Source of the DNA: Actinomycetota bacterium
GTDB lineage: Bacteria; Actinomycetota; Thermoleophilia; Gaiellales; Gaiellaceae
Assembly (NCBI GenBank): GCA_005883245.1
Contig: VAXT01000081.1
Location: 1 to 22,889, forward strand
DNA: 22,889 bases
Direction: 5' to 3'
Of this stretch, positions 1 through 6,083 are shown piece after piece. The first letter of the stretch is position 1; each line of letters starts with the position of its first letter. The notes beneath the pieces are model-generated. The model did no database searches, had not been told where the DNA came from, and worked only from the letters and a program-made list of their open reading frames with translations. The position numbers and the translations under genes are program-made.

Positions 1-103
1 GCACTGGCGCCGTCGCGTCGACGTCTATTCCTACTTCAACAACGACTGGGAAGGCTTCGCGGTCAGGAACGGGCTATGGCTCAAGAAGCGGCTCGCCGCA
101 TGA
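1..103 (+). CDS. DUF72 family protein, C-terminal fragment
   Basis: The gene is cut by the left window edge. Reading from base 2 gives about 33 residues ending at TGA 101-103. The piece VDVYSYFNNDWEGFAVRN matches the usual end of DUF72 (YecE-like, TIM-barrel) proteins, where a Tyr-Phe-Asn-Asn stretch is followed by a short helix carrying Ala-Val-x-Asn. The biochemical role of the family is not established. The stop overlaps the probable ATG of mrp (ATGA at 100-103), so the two are probably cotranscribed. Only the tail is visible, so the family call rests on one motif. Confidence 0.6.
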   Translation, partial: HWRRRVDVYSYFNNDWEGFAVRNGLWLKKRLAA

Positions 104-1221
104 CCACTGCTACGCTCGAGAACGTGGAAGAGCCAAGCCGCGAGCAGATCACCGAGGCGCTCGGAAAGGTCATCGACCCCGAGCTGAAGCGACCCGTCAC
201 CGAATTGGACATGGTGCGCGAGGTGCGCGTCGAGGACGGTCACGTCGCGGTGCAGATCGCGCTCACCGTGGCCGGCTGCCCGCTCCGCGACAGCTTCGAG
301 AACCAGGTGCGCGAGCACGTGCTTCCGCTGCCCGGGGTCGAGTCGGTCTCGCTCGAGTTCGACGTGATGAGCCCTGAGGAGCGCGCACAGCTGACCCAGC
401 GGCTGCGCGGCGCTGTCACGGGACGCTCGAAGGGACTGTCGGTCGACGCATCGACGAGGGTGATCGCGATCGCGAGCGGGAAGGGCGGCGTCGGCAAATC
501 GACGCTGTCGGTCAACCTTGCGGCTGCGTTCGAACGGCTCGGGCAGCACACGGGCATCCTCGACGCGGACGTCTACGGGCATTCGATCCCGCTCATGCTC
601 GGTGTCACCCAGCGGCCGGTTGTCGTCGACAAGATGATCGTGCCGCCGGTGCGGGGCGACCTGAAGCTGATGTCGATCGGCTTCTTCCTGGACGAGAACT
701 CGCCGGTCATGTGGCGTGGGCCAATGCTGCATCGCGCGCTCGAGCAGTTCCTCTCCGACGTCCACTGGGGCCAGCTGGACACGCTCGTCGTGGACATGCC
801 TCCGGGGACCGGCGACGTCTCGATCTCACTCGGACAGCTGCTACCGCGTGCGGAGGTCGTTGTCGTCACGACCCCGCAACCCGCTGCGCAGCAGGTTGCC
901 GTTCGCGCGGCGCAGATGGCGCAGAAGACGGGCATGCGCCTGATCGGGGCGCTCGAGAACATGTCGCGGCTCGTGGGGACGGGCGAGGAGCTGTTCGGCT
1001 CCGGCGGCGGTGAAGAGCTCGCGGCGGCGATCGACGCGCCGCTCCTGGGCAAGATTCCGCTCGACCCGCGGCTCCGCGAGCAGGCCGATGCCGGCGATCC
1101 GCTCGTCTGGGCCGAGCCCGAGAACGAGACCGCGCGGGCGATCTACGAGGTCGCCGAGGCGATCACGGAAGCCGCCCGTGAGCCCGGAACGGTCAAGAAG
1201 CCGCTCCCGCTGGCGACGTAG
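100..1221 (+). CDS. mrp: Mrp/NBP35-family iron-sulfur carrier ATPase (ApbC)
   Basis: This is a cytoplasmic P-loop ATPase of the Mrp/ApbC/Nbp35 family, which helps load Fe-S clusters onto target proteins. Numbered from ATG 100 (373 aa), an N-terminal MIP18/DUF59 domain spans about 10-90, with DPEL at 26-29 and Cys60 in AGCPL. The ATPase follows, with deviant Walker A GKGGVGKST at 127-135, DADVYGHS at 155-162 and VVDMPPGTGD at 230-239. The C-terminal CxxC seen in many Mrp proteins is absent: ENMS (286-289) runs directly into the Gly-rich LFGSGGG stretch, as in several actinobacterial members from memory. ATG 100 overlaps the DUF72 stop (ATGA), the junction style common here. An in-frame ATG at 76 with AGGAAC upstream is the alternative and would add 8 residues. 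An Fe-S protein factor close to complex I is plausible but not proof of a link. Confidence 0.93.
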   Translation: MTTATLENVEEPSREQITEALGKVIDPELKRPVTELDMVREVRVEDGHVAVQIALTVAGCPLRDSFENQVREHVLPLPGVESVSLEFDVMSPEERAQLTQRLRGAVTGRSKGLSVDASTRVIAIASGKGGVGKSTLSVNLAAAFERLGQHTGILDADVYGHSIPLMLGVTQRPVVVDKMIVPPVRGDLKLMSIGFFLDENSPVMWRGPMLHRALEQFLSDVHWGQLDTLVVDMPPGTGDVSISLGQLLPRAEVVVVTTPQPAAQQVAVRAAQMAQKTGMRLIGALENMSRLVGTGEELFGSGGGEELAAAIDAPLLGKIPLDPRLREQADAGDPLVWAEPENETARAIYEVAEAITEAAREPGTVKKPLPLAT

Positions 1222-1222
1222 A

Positions 1223-1258
1223 AACGCGAAGGGCGCCTCGAGAGGCGCCCCATGCGTT
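1223..1258. terminator. Strong hairpin between convergent genes, probable bidirectional terminator
   Basis: GGGCGCCT at 1231-1238 and AGGCGCCC at 1243-1250 pair perfectly around a CGAG loop. Outer arms AACGC (1223-1227) and GCGTT (1254-1258) extend the stem beyond a 3x3 internal loop. It lies 2 bases past the mrp stop and 17 bases past the stop of the opposing secreted-protein gene, the usual place for a shared terminator. No long T-run follows, which is common in high-GC actinobacteria, so termination is inferred from structure and position. Confidence 0.75.
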
Positions 1259-1274
1259 CCAGACTGGGCGGCTC

Positions 1275-1826
1275 CTAGCAGCCGCCGCGGTAGAGCAGAG
1301 CGGAGTTGTCCGGCGCAACCGGTGCGTTCGCGCCGAGCTCCCCGGACAGCGCGTTGCCGATCACCGTCGCCGACATGTTGCCGAGCAGGCGAGCCCAAGG
1401 GGCCCAGGCCTGACCCGTGGCGAGGCCGTCGAGATGGTTGGCGTTGTCGATCACGCCCGAGAGGCGTGCGTTCGCGTGCGGGCGGCCGCCCTTGCCGGGG
1501 TTCATGGGCGACGGAGCCTTCGAGCGCCAGGTTCCGGAGAACCATCCGTCGCCGGTGGTCTCGTTCAAGACCGTGCGCGTCGAGATGACGAGGCTGCCCG
1601 TGAGCCGCGGCTCGGCGCTCGTCGCGGTTCCGCGCCAGACCGCGTTCGTGATCCGGAACGTGTTGCCGTCCTGCGTGCAGGTGCGGCTGTGCGACCGGAC
1701 CTGATCTGCGGTGAAGGCTGCAGAGACGTCCGCGGTCTGTGGATGGGGTTGAGTGGCCGCAGCGACGCCCACGAGCACGAACAGGCCGACTGCCGCGAGC
1801 CAGAGGAGGTACTTCTTACGGCGCAT
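1275..1826 (-). CDS. Small secreted protein of unknown function
   Basis: The protein has 183 aa. Residues 1-25 form a Sec-type signal peptide: positive MRRKKY, a hydrophobic core LLWLAAVGLFVLVGVAAA, then a likely cleavage site near residue 24. The mature part is about 158 aa, rich in Thr, Ser, Asn and Gly with alternating hydrophobic residues, which suggests a beta-rich fold. It holds two cysteines, Cys50 and the C-terminal Cys183, which could form a disulfide outside the cell. I do not recognise the family. ATG 1826 is chosen because AAGGGGG lies about 10 bases upstream; another in-frame ATG at 1835 sits only one base from that Shine-Dalgarno. The reading frame stays open far upstream, but that part is antisense to the dehydrogenase gene. 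It is divergent from that gene, with 108 bp between starts. Confidence 0.72.
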   Translation of the reverse strand: MRRKKYLLWLAAVGLFVLVGVAAATQPHPQTADVSAAFTADQVRSHSRTCTQDGNTFRITNAVWRGTATSAEPRLTGSLVISTRTVLNETTGDGWFSGTWRSKAPSPMNPGKGGRPHANARLSGVIDNANHLDGLATGQAWAPWARLLGNMSATVIGNALSGELGANAPVAPDNSALLYRGGC

Positions 1827-1934
1827 GCCGATCATTCCCCCTTTCGCTGGTTCTTCTGCCACGATCCCGCGCCGCCGTGAAGACTTCGAGTGCTTCTCGT
1901 AAAGGTTTTGTGAGGAAGGAGATCTGGTCAGCGC

Positions 1935-2738
1935 ATGACGAACCGTGACGACGTGCTCGACACCCTCCGGGGGCTGGGTTATGGGGACGACGATGCCAAC
2001 ACGCTCGCCGACCACTTCCTCGACGCCGAGGCGCGCGGGAAGCGCGGTCACGGCCTCACGCGCGTCGAGTGGCTCACGACCCTGGACGACCTTCGACCGG
2101 ACGCGCGGCCCGAGCGGGTGCTCGCCGAGCCGGGGTTCGAGCGCTGGGACGGTCGCGGGGCGCTCGGCTACCTGACGCTGGCCGCGATCTGTCACGCTCA
2201 GCTCGAGGACCCGCCGGCGCACGCGCGTGTGATCGTCGCCGCGCACTGCTTTCCGACCGGGGTGCTCGGCTACTGGGTGCGCAAGCTGGCCGACGGAGGC
2301 CTCGTCGCGGCGCTGACCGCAACATCGCCGCCGCGCCTGGCTCACCCCGACGGTGGCGAGCCGCTCGCCGGGACGAACCCGCTGGCGATCGCGATCCCGA
2401 GCTCGGACGGCAAGCCGATCGTGGCCGACGTCTCGATGGGCGCGGTCACGTACGGCGACGTGCTCGCGGGTGCCGCCGCGAACGACGAGCTCGTTCCGTT
2501 CGGCGGTGAGCAGGCGCACAAGGCGTTCGCGCTCGCGGTCGGGCTCCAGCTGCTCGTCGACTCGCTCCTCGGAGCTGAGGCCGTCGCTCGCGACGCCGAC
2601 CATAGAGGCCGTGCCGGCTCCGCTGGCGCGGCGGTCTTCAATTACGGCGCCGTCATGCTCGTCGCGCGGCCCGAGGCGGACCCGGTTCCAGCGCTACGAG
2701 CTCGTGCCGGCGGAGCCCGCCTGCCCGGTGATCGCTGA
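1935..2738 (+). CDS. Compact Ldh_2-family (malate/L-lactate dehydrogenase-like) oxidoreductase
   Basis: The family contains NAD(P)-dependent dehydrogenases of malate, L-lactate, ureidoglycolate and related 2-hydroxyacids. Visible hallmarks are RGHGLTR (37-43), a probable active-site His104 in AAHCF, GTNPLAIAIP (146-155), Asp165 in ADVSMGA, and PFGGEQAHKAFALAV (188-202), matching the usual PxGGxxGHKG-type region. The protein has 267 aa against about 330-360 in typical members. The segment between the DVSMGA strand and PFGG is some 30 residues shorter than usual, and the C-terminus stops at RLPGDR, where other members continue. It may therefore be a degenerate or specialised member, and its substrate cannot be assigned. 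ATG 1935 has AAGGAG 13 bases upstream, rather far. The last 45 bases overlap the opposing cupin-TPR gene. Confidence 0.75.
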   Translation: MTNRDDVLDTLRGLGYGDDDANTLADHFLDAEARGKRGHGLTRVEWLTTLDDLRPDARPERVLAEPGFERWDGRGALGYLTLAAICHAQLEDPPAHARVIVAAHCFPTGVLGYWVRKLADGGLVAALTATSPPRLAHPDGGEPLAGTNPLAIAIPSSDGKPIVADVSMGAVTYGDVLAGAAANDELVPFGGEQAHKAFALAVGLQLLVDSLLGAEAVARDADHRGRAGSAGAAVFNYGAVMLVARPEADPVPALRARAGGARLPGDR

Positions 2739-3365
2739 GAACTCCGGCTCGTCGCGGATCGCTTCGAAGTCCGGATCGCCGACTGCGTTCTGCTTGAACC
2801 TCTCCTCGGTCTCCACGCACTGGCGCAGGTGCTCGAGCGCCTCGTCCTTCCGGCCCAGGCGGCTCTCGGCGCACGCCAGGTTGTAGAGGAAGCTGGCGTC
2901 GCCCGGTCGTTCCGAGAGGAACCGCTCGTACGTCTCGACGGCCTGCTCGTAGTCTTCGTTCGCGAAGTGGACGAGGCCCTCCGCGTTGCGCTCCCACGGC
3001 GAGGGACTGAAGGCCTCACCCGGCTTGCCGCCCGCAATCACGATCGTCGTCCCGGCCTCCTCGGCGATCGCGGTCCGCTTCGCGGCCGGGTCGCGCACGA
3101 AGACGAACGTGCCCGCCGGAGCGTCGATCTCGTCGCCGTTGACCGTGAACTTCGCGTGGCCGTTCGACACGAAGTACAGCTCCTCGTGCCCGCCAGCGCG
3201 CTCGCCGAGCTCGTCGTGCTCGTCGATGATCCTGATTCCGGGCTCCTCGGCGATATACGCGTTGACGCCGAACGACTGGATGTCGAAATGCGTTCGGACC
3301 ATGGCCCAGGACGGACCGCCGCCGAGCCGGAGCGCGAGGTCGTTGACGTTTGCGGTCCCGCTCAT
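2694..3365 (-). CDS. Cupin plus TPR-like protein (paralogue 2 of a tandem pair)
   Basis: The protein has 223 aa. A single-domain cupin spans about 30-115, with HEELYFVSNG (60-69) and DEIDAPAGTFVFV (78-90) as the two core strands. A TPR-like helical part spans about 125-190 (FANEDYEQAVETYERFL, then YNLACAESRLGRKDEALEHL), and a tail ends in DPDF...DEPEF. The same order and motifs occur in the gene just upstream, so the two arose by tandem duplication. Cupins of this type may bind a metal or small ligand while TPRs bind proteins; the actual function is unknown. ATG 3365 overlaps the upstream stop (ATGA), implying translational coupling. The 3' end overlaps the opposing dehydrogenase gene by 45 bp. 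A C-terminal ITGQAGSAGTSS extension is absent from the paralogue. Confidence 0.82.
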   Translation of the reverse strand: MSGTANVNDLALRLGGGPSWAMVRTHFDIQSFGVNAYIAEEPGIRIIDEHDELGERAGGHEELYFVSNGHAKFTVNGDEIDAPAGTFVFVRDPAAKRTAIAEEAGTTIVIAGGKPGEAFSPSPWERNAEGLVHFANEDYEQAVETYERFLSERPGDASFLYNLACAESRLGRKDEALEHLRQCVETEERFKQNAVGDPDFEAIRDEPEFSAITGQAGSAGTSS

Positions 3366-4000
3366 GCCGGAAACTCCGGGTCTCCGCGCAGCCAGTCGAA
3401 GTCCTCGTCCTTCGCGGCGTACTCCTTCGCGGCTGGTTCGAGCTCGATCGCGCGACGCAGCTCTGCGATCGCCGCATCGCGGTTCTCCGTCAGCGCCTCG
3501 AGGCAGGCGAGGTTGTAGTGCCCCTGCCACCGGTCGTCGTTTGCGGCCACGAACGCGGTCAGGTGCTCCCGGGCCTTGTCCTCGTCTCCTTTCCGGTAGT
3601 GGCCGAAGCCGACGAAGATCTCCTCCCACGCCGAGATCTCGTGCGGCACGCCCGGCTTCGCGCCGATCGCGAGCACCGTCGTGTTCGGCTCGGTCGCGAC
3701 GGCGCCGCGCTTCGTGCCCGGCTCCGCGTGGATGAAGGTGCCGGCGGGCGCGTCGATCTCGTCGTCGCCGAGGACGAACGTCGCGCGGCCGCTCGCGACG
3801 AAGTAGAGCTCCTCGTGGCCGTCCTGCTCGCGGTGCTCCTCGACGACCCGCTCCGTACCCTCCTCGGCCGTGTACGCGTTCGTGCCGAAGGCGGTGATCC
3901 CGAGTCGTCTCCGCACCGGGCGCCACAGGAGGCCCTCCTCGTCGATGGGGAAGCGGTCGAGCTCGTCCAGGTGCACGACTTCGTACGCCTTCTCGCTCAC
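3362..4000 (-). CDS. Cupin plus TPR-like protein (paralogue 1 of a tandem pair)
   Basis: The protein has 212 aa. A cupin spans about 35-115 (GHEELYFVASGRATFVLG, then DEIDAPAGTFIHAEPGTKRG) and a TPR-like pair about 125-190 (FVGFGHYRKGDEDKAREHL, then YNLACLEALTENRDAAIAEL). It ends DFDWLRGDPEFPA. GTG 4000 is supported by AAGGAG six bases upstream, and it overlaps the DUF1028 stop (GTGA, 3997-4000). With the next gene it forms a coupled pair in the same transcription unit as DUF1028. The shared architecture suggests the two products act together, for instance as a heteromeric ligand sensor or small enzyme, but nothing in the sequence names a substrate. Confidence 0.83.
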   Translation of the reverse strand: MSEKAYEVVHLDELDRFPIDEEGLLWRPVRRRLGITAFGTNAYTAEEGTERVVEEHREQDGHEELYFVASGRATFVLGDDEIDAPAGTFIHAEPGTKRGAVATEPNTTVLAIGAKPGVPHEISAWEEIFVGFGHYRKGDEDKAREHLTAFVAANDDRWQGHYNLACLEALTENRDAAIAELRRAIELEPAAKEYAAKDEDFDWLRGDPEFPA

Positions 4001-4905
4001 GTGCGACTCCTTAGTGCCTTCAGGACGACCGGGTCGATCTGCTCGAGCCCGTCGACGCGGTCCTCCAGGTTCTCCTTCCCGGTCCAACTCGTGAACGCGT
4101 CCGAAAGCTCGCCGTCGTACCCGAGCGTCGCAAGCCGCTCCCGCAGTTCCGCGGCCAGCTCGTCGTCGACGTCGACCCACATTCTGCGCGGCGTCGTCCC
4201 GAAGATCTCGTCGTGGAGCGTGTAGATGCGGCGCAGCTCCTCGATCGGCCGCTCGTGGTCTTCGACCCGGAGCTCGACGACGACGTCGGACAGGCCCGCG
4301 TAGCCGCCGTCGCGCTGGACGACGAGGAGCGCCGAGGACTGTTGGCCGCGGCTGTCGCCTCCAGCTTCCTGCGCGGCCGCGAGGCAGTCGATCAGCCGGC
4401 TGGCGAGCGGGCCCGTGCTCGACTCGAACGTCTCCGCGAGCGCGTCCACGGTTTCGCCGGAGACGAGGATGTTCCCCTGCGCCGCGTAGTGCGTGCCCGT
4501 GCGACCGCCGGCCCAGTCCATGCACTCCCGGCCGGTGTAGGTCGCCGCGGTGCCCTCGCCGTCGACGACGCCGAGCTGACGGTGGTCGCGCCCCTCGTCC
4601 TCGCCGGTCAGCCTGTCGACGACCTGCTCGGCAGACAGGCCCTCGCGGAGCAGAGCCAGGCCGTTCGGCCCGTAGCGCGGGTTCGCGTACGCCTGCGTGG
4701 CGATCGCGCCCACGTGCGGCTCCGCCCAGGGGACGACGGAGCCGACGGCCAGGAACTTCGACTGCACCGAGACGCCCCACTGCTCCGCCTCGAGGTCGCA
4801 CGCCACGATCGAGTACGTGGCAACGAGCGGGCTACGGCCCCGAGGCGCCGCCCTCAGGACGTGCGAGCCTTGCTCGTGCGTCCGTCGGAAATGACGGGTC
4901 GACAC
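3997..4905 (-). CDS. DUF1028 family (Ntn-hydrolase-like) protein with repeat-derived N-terminus
   Basis: The core starts at Thr30 (TYSIVACD) and continues WGVSVQSKFLAVGSVVPW, IATQAYANPRYGPNGLALL and the ILVSGETVDALAE block, all typical of DUF1028. These are putative Ntn-fold hydrolases of unknown substrate, and most members begin with Met right before this Thr/Ser-rich strand. Here no ATG, GTG or TTG exists in frame between GTG 4905 and the core. The first 28 or so residues (VSTRHFRRTHEQ...) are encoded by the last unit of the tandem repeat upstream. Either the repeat supplies a new start and an N-terminal extension, or a non-standard start (for example CTG within the leader) is used. The C-terminal part after about 215 (DEIFG onward) is the usual family tail. 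The stop overlaps the GTG of the next gene. Confidence 0.8.
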   Translation of the reverse strand: MSTRHFRRTHEQGSHVLRAAPRGRSPLVATYSIVACDLEAEQWGVSVQSKFLAVGSVVPWAEPHVGAIATQAYANPRYGPNGLALLREGLSAEQVVDRLTGEDEGRDHRQLGVVDGEGTAATYTGRECMDWAGGRTGTHYAAQGNILVSGETVDALAETFESSTGPLASRLIDCLAAAQEAGGDSRGQQSSALLVVQRDGGYAGLSDVVVELRVEDHERPIEELRRIYTLHDEIFGTTPRRMWVDVDDELAAELRERLATLGYDGELSDAFTSWTGKENLEDRVDGLEQIDPVVLKALRSRT

Positions 4906-5079
4906 GTTCGTATCAGTCCCTGCGGCCCCGAGGCGCCGCTTGCGGCGCCGTCGACACGTTCGTATCAGTCCCTGCGGCCCCGAGGCGCCGCTTGCGGCGC
5001 CGCCCTCAGGACGTGCGAGCTGTGCTCGTGCGTCCGTCGGAAATGACGGGTCGACACGTTCGTATCAGTCCCTGCGGCC
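4835..5079 (-). repeat. Tandem GC-rich repeat array with GTG micro-ORFs
   Basis: A 29-bp core beginning TCGACACGTTCGTATCAG occurs exactly at 4899-4927, 4951-4979 and 5051-5079. A longer flanking part (about 70 bp ending in GTCGGAAATGACGGG) is present in the outer units and deleted from the middle one, giving steps of 52 and 100 bp. Perfect hairpins GGCGCCGC-TT-GCGGCGCC lie at 4932-4949 and 4984-5001. Each outer unit also has a GGACG-CA-CGAGC / GCTCG-CA-CGTCC stem on the minus strand. On that strand each unit begins TGA-7 bases-GTG. The GTGs at 5057 and 4957 open ORFs of 30 (4965-5057) and 14 codons (4913-4957), both ending GRRD-stop; the third GTG (4905) runs into DUF1028. The array also supplies the last four residues and stop of the gene at 5065. 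The outer long units differ by an internal 12-bp gap and a few bases. Confidence 0.9.
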
Positions 5080-5346
5080 ATAAGTAGCTTCGATGAGATC
5101 GATCTCGGTCAGCTCCTGCGTCGGCACCAGGACGCAGGCTACTTCCGGACGTGCCAGCGCCGCCAATACCTTTTCCTCCGTGTCCGCTCGGACGACGACG
5201 GGCGTCCCCTCGTCGTGGGCCTTCCGCAGCTGCGCGTCGTCGAGCTCGTCGAGCACGAGCGGCTCGGCCGGGAACTCGATCTCACCCTCGACCGCGAGCT
5301 GCGGCACCTGCTCGTGCGTCGCGCCGAACCAGCGCCGTCCTCTCAT
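5065..5346 (-). CDS. Hypothetical protein, 93 aa
   Basis: I do not recognise this small acidic protein. It looks soluble: no signal peptide or membrane segment. It has an N-terminal MRGRRWFGATHEQVP, then alternating charged and hydrophobic stretches with strand-like TPVVVRADTEE and ACVLVPT, so a small alpha/beta fold is plausible. ATG 5346 overlaps the stop of the metallo-hydrolase gene (ATGA), so the two are translationally coupled and may work together. The last codons (GRRD) and TGA lie inside the first unit of the downstream repeat, so the original C-terminus was probably altered by the repeat. Confidence 0.65.
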   Translation of the reverse strand: MRGRRWFGATHEQVPQLAVEGEIEFPAEPLVLDELDDAQLRKAHDEGTPVVVRADTEEKVLAALARPEVACVLVPTQELTEIDLIEATYGRRD

Positions 5347-6053
5347 AGCTCGACCGTCTCTCCCGGCTCGATGGCGACGACCTCGACTCCAGAGGGCGCA
5401 AGCTCCCGCAGCTGGTCGGGCGTCCCGGCCAGGATCGGGAACGTGCCGTAGTGGCACGGGACGCACTTCGAGACGCCGAGGAGCTCGAGCGCGACCGCGG
5501 CCTCCTTCGGGTCCATCGTGTAGTGCCCGCCGATCGGGAGCACCGCGACATCCGGCGCGTAGAGCCGCTTGATCAGCTGCATGTCGCCGAAGACGTTCGT
5601 GTCACCCGCGAAGTAGATCTTCGTGCCGTTCTCGACCTCGAACAGGAGGCCGACGGGCTCGCCGAGGTAGACCATGTGGTCCTCGTCGATCGTGCTGCTC
5701 GAGTGCTGCGCGTGGGTCAGCGTGACCTTGACGCCGCCGAGGTCGATCGTGCCGCCCTTGTTCGGGTCGCGAATGTTGTCTTCCGAGACCGCCTTCTTCA
5801 TCCACACGAGCCAGTCGGCCAGCTCGACCGGCGCCACGACCGTGCAATCGTGCTTCTGCACCAGGTCGAGCGTGTTGCCGACGTGGTCGTCATGGCCGTG
5901 TGTGATCGCGATGGCGTCGATGCGCTCCGGCTCCTTCTCGGCCTCGGGGCACTTCGGGTTCGTGAGCCAGGGGTCGACGTAGATCCGCTTCCCGCCCGGC
6001 GAATCGAAGCGGAACGTGGCGTGGCCGAGCCAGGTCAGTTGAACGTCAGGCAT
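5343..6053 (-). CDS. UPF0173 metal-dependent hydrolase (metallo-beta-lactamase fold)
   Basis: The protein has 236 aa, the full family length. It carries the binuclear metal site of the beta-lactamase fold: THGHDDH (51-57, His52, His54, Asp56, His57), His114/His117 in HAQHSSS, Asp151 in FAGDTN, and the C-terminal His177 (GGHYTM) and His201 (PCHYGTFP). The opening LTWLGHATFRF is typical of the UPF0173/YtkL group, whose physiological substrate is not known; phosphoesters and related small molecules are possible. ATG 6053 has AAGGAGAG just upstream. The cyclase gene ends 30 bp before it and the 93-aa gene starts in its stop codon, so it sits in the middle of a minus-strand operon. Confidence 0.92.
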   Translation of the reverse strand: MPDVQLTWLGHATFRFDSPGGKRIYVDPWLTNPKCPEAEKEPERIDAIAITHGHDDHVGNTLDLVQKHDCTVVAPVELADWLVWMKKAVSEDNIRDPNKGGTIDLGGVKVTLTHAQHSSSTIDEDHMVYLGEPVGLLFEVENGTKIYFAGDTNVFGDMQLIKRLYAPDVAVLPIGGHYTMDPKEAAVALELLGVSKCVPCHYGTFPILAGTPDQLRELAPSGVEVVAIEPGETVEL

Positions 6054-6083
6054 CTCTCTCCTTTCGAGGCGACGCGGCTGAGA

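Noticed and set aside
1827..2603. Upstream in-frame extension of the secreted-protein gene
   Set aside because: Antisense to the dehydrogenase; a signal peptide and Shine-Dalgarno fix the start at 1826.
4835..5079. CRISPR array
   Set aside because: Repeats are nearly contiguous with no unique spacers of constant size, no direct-repeat signature of known types and no cas genes nearby.
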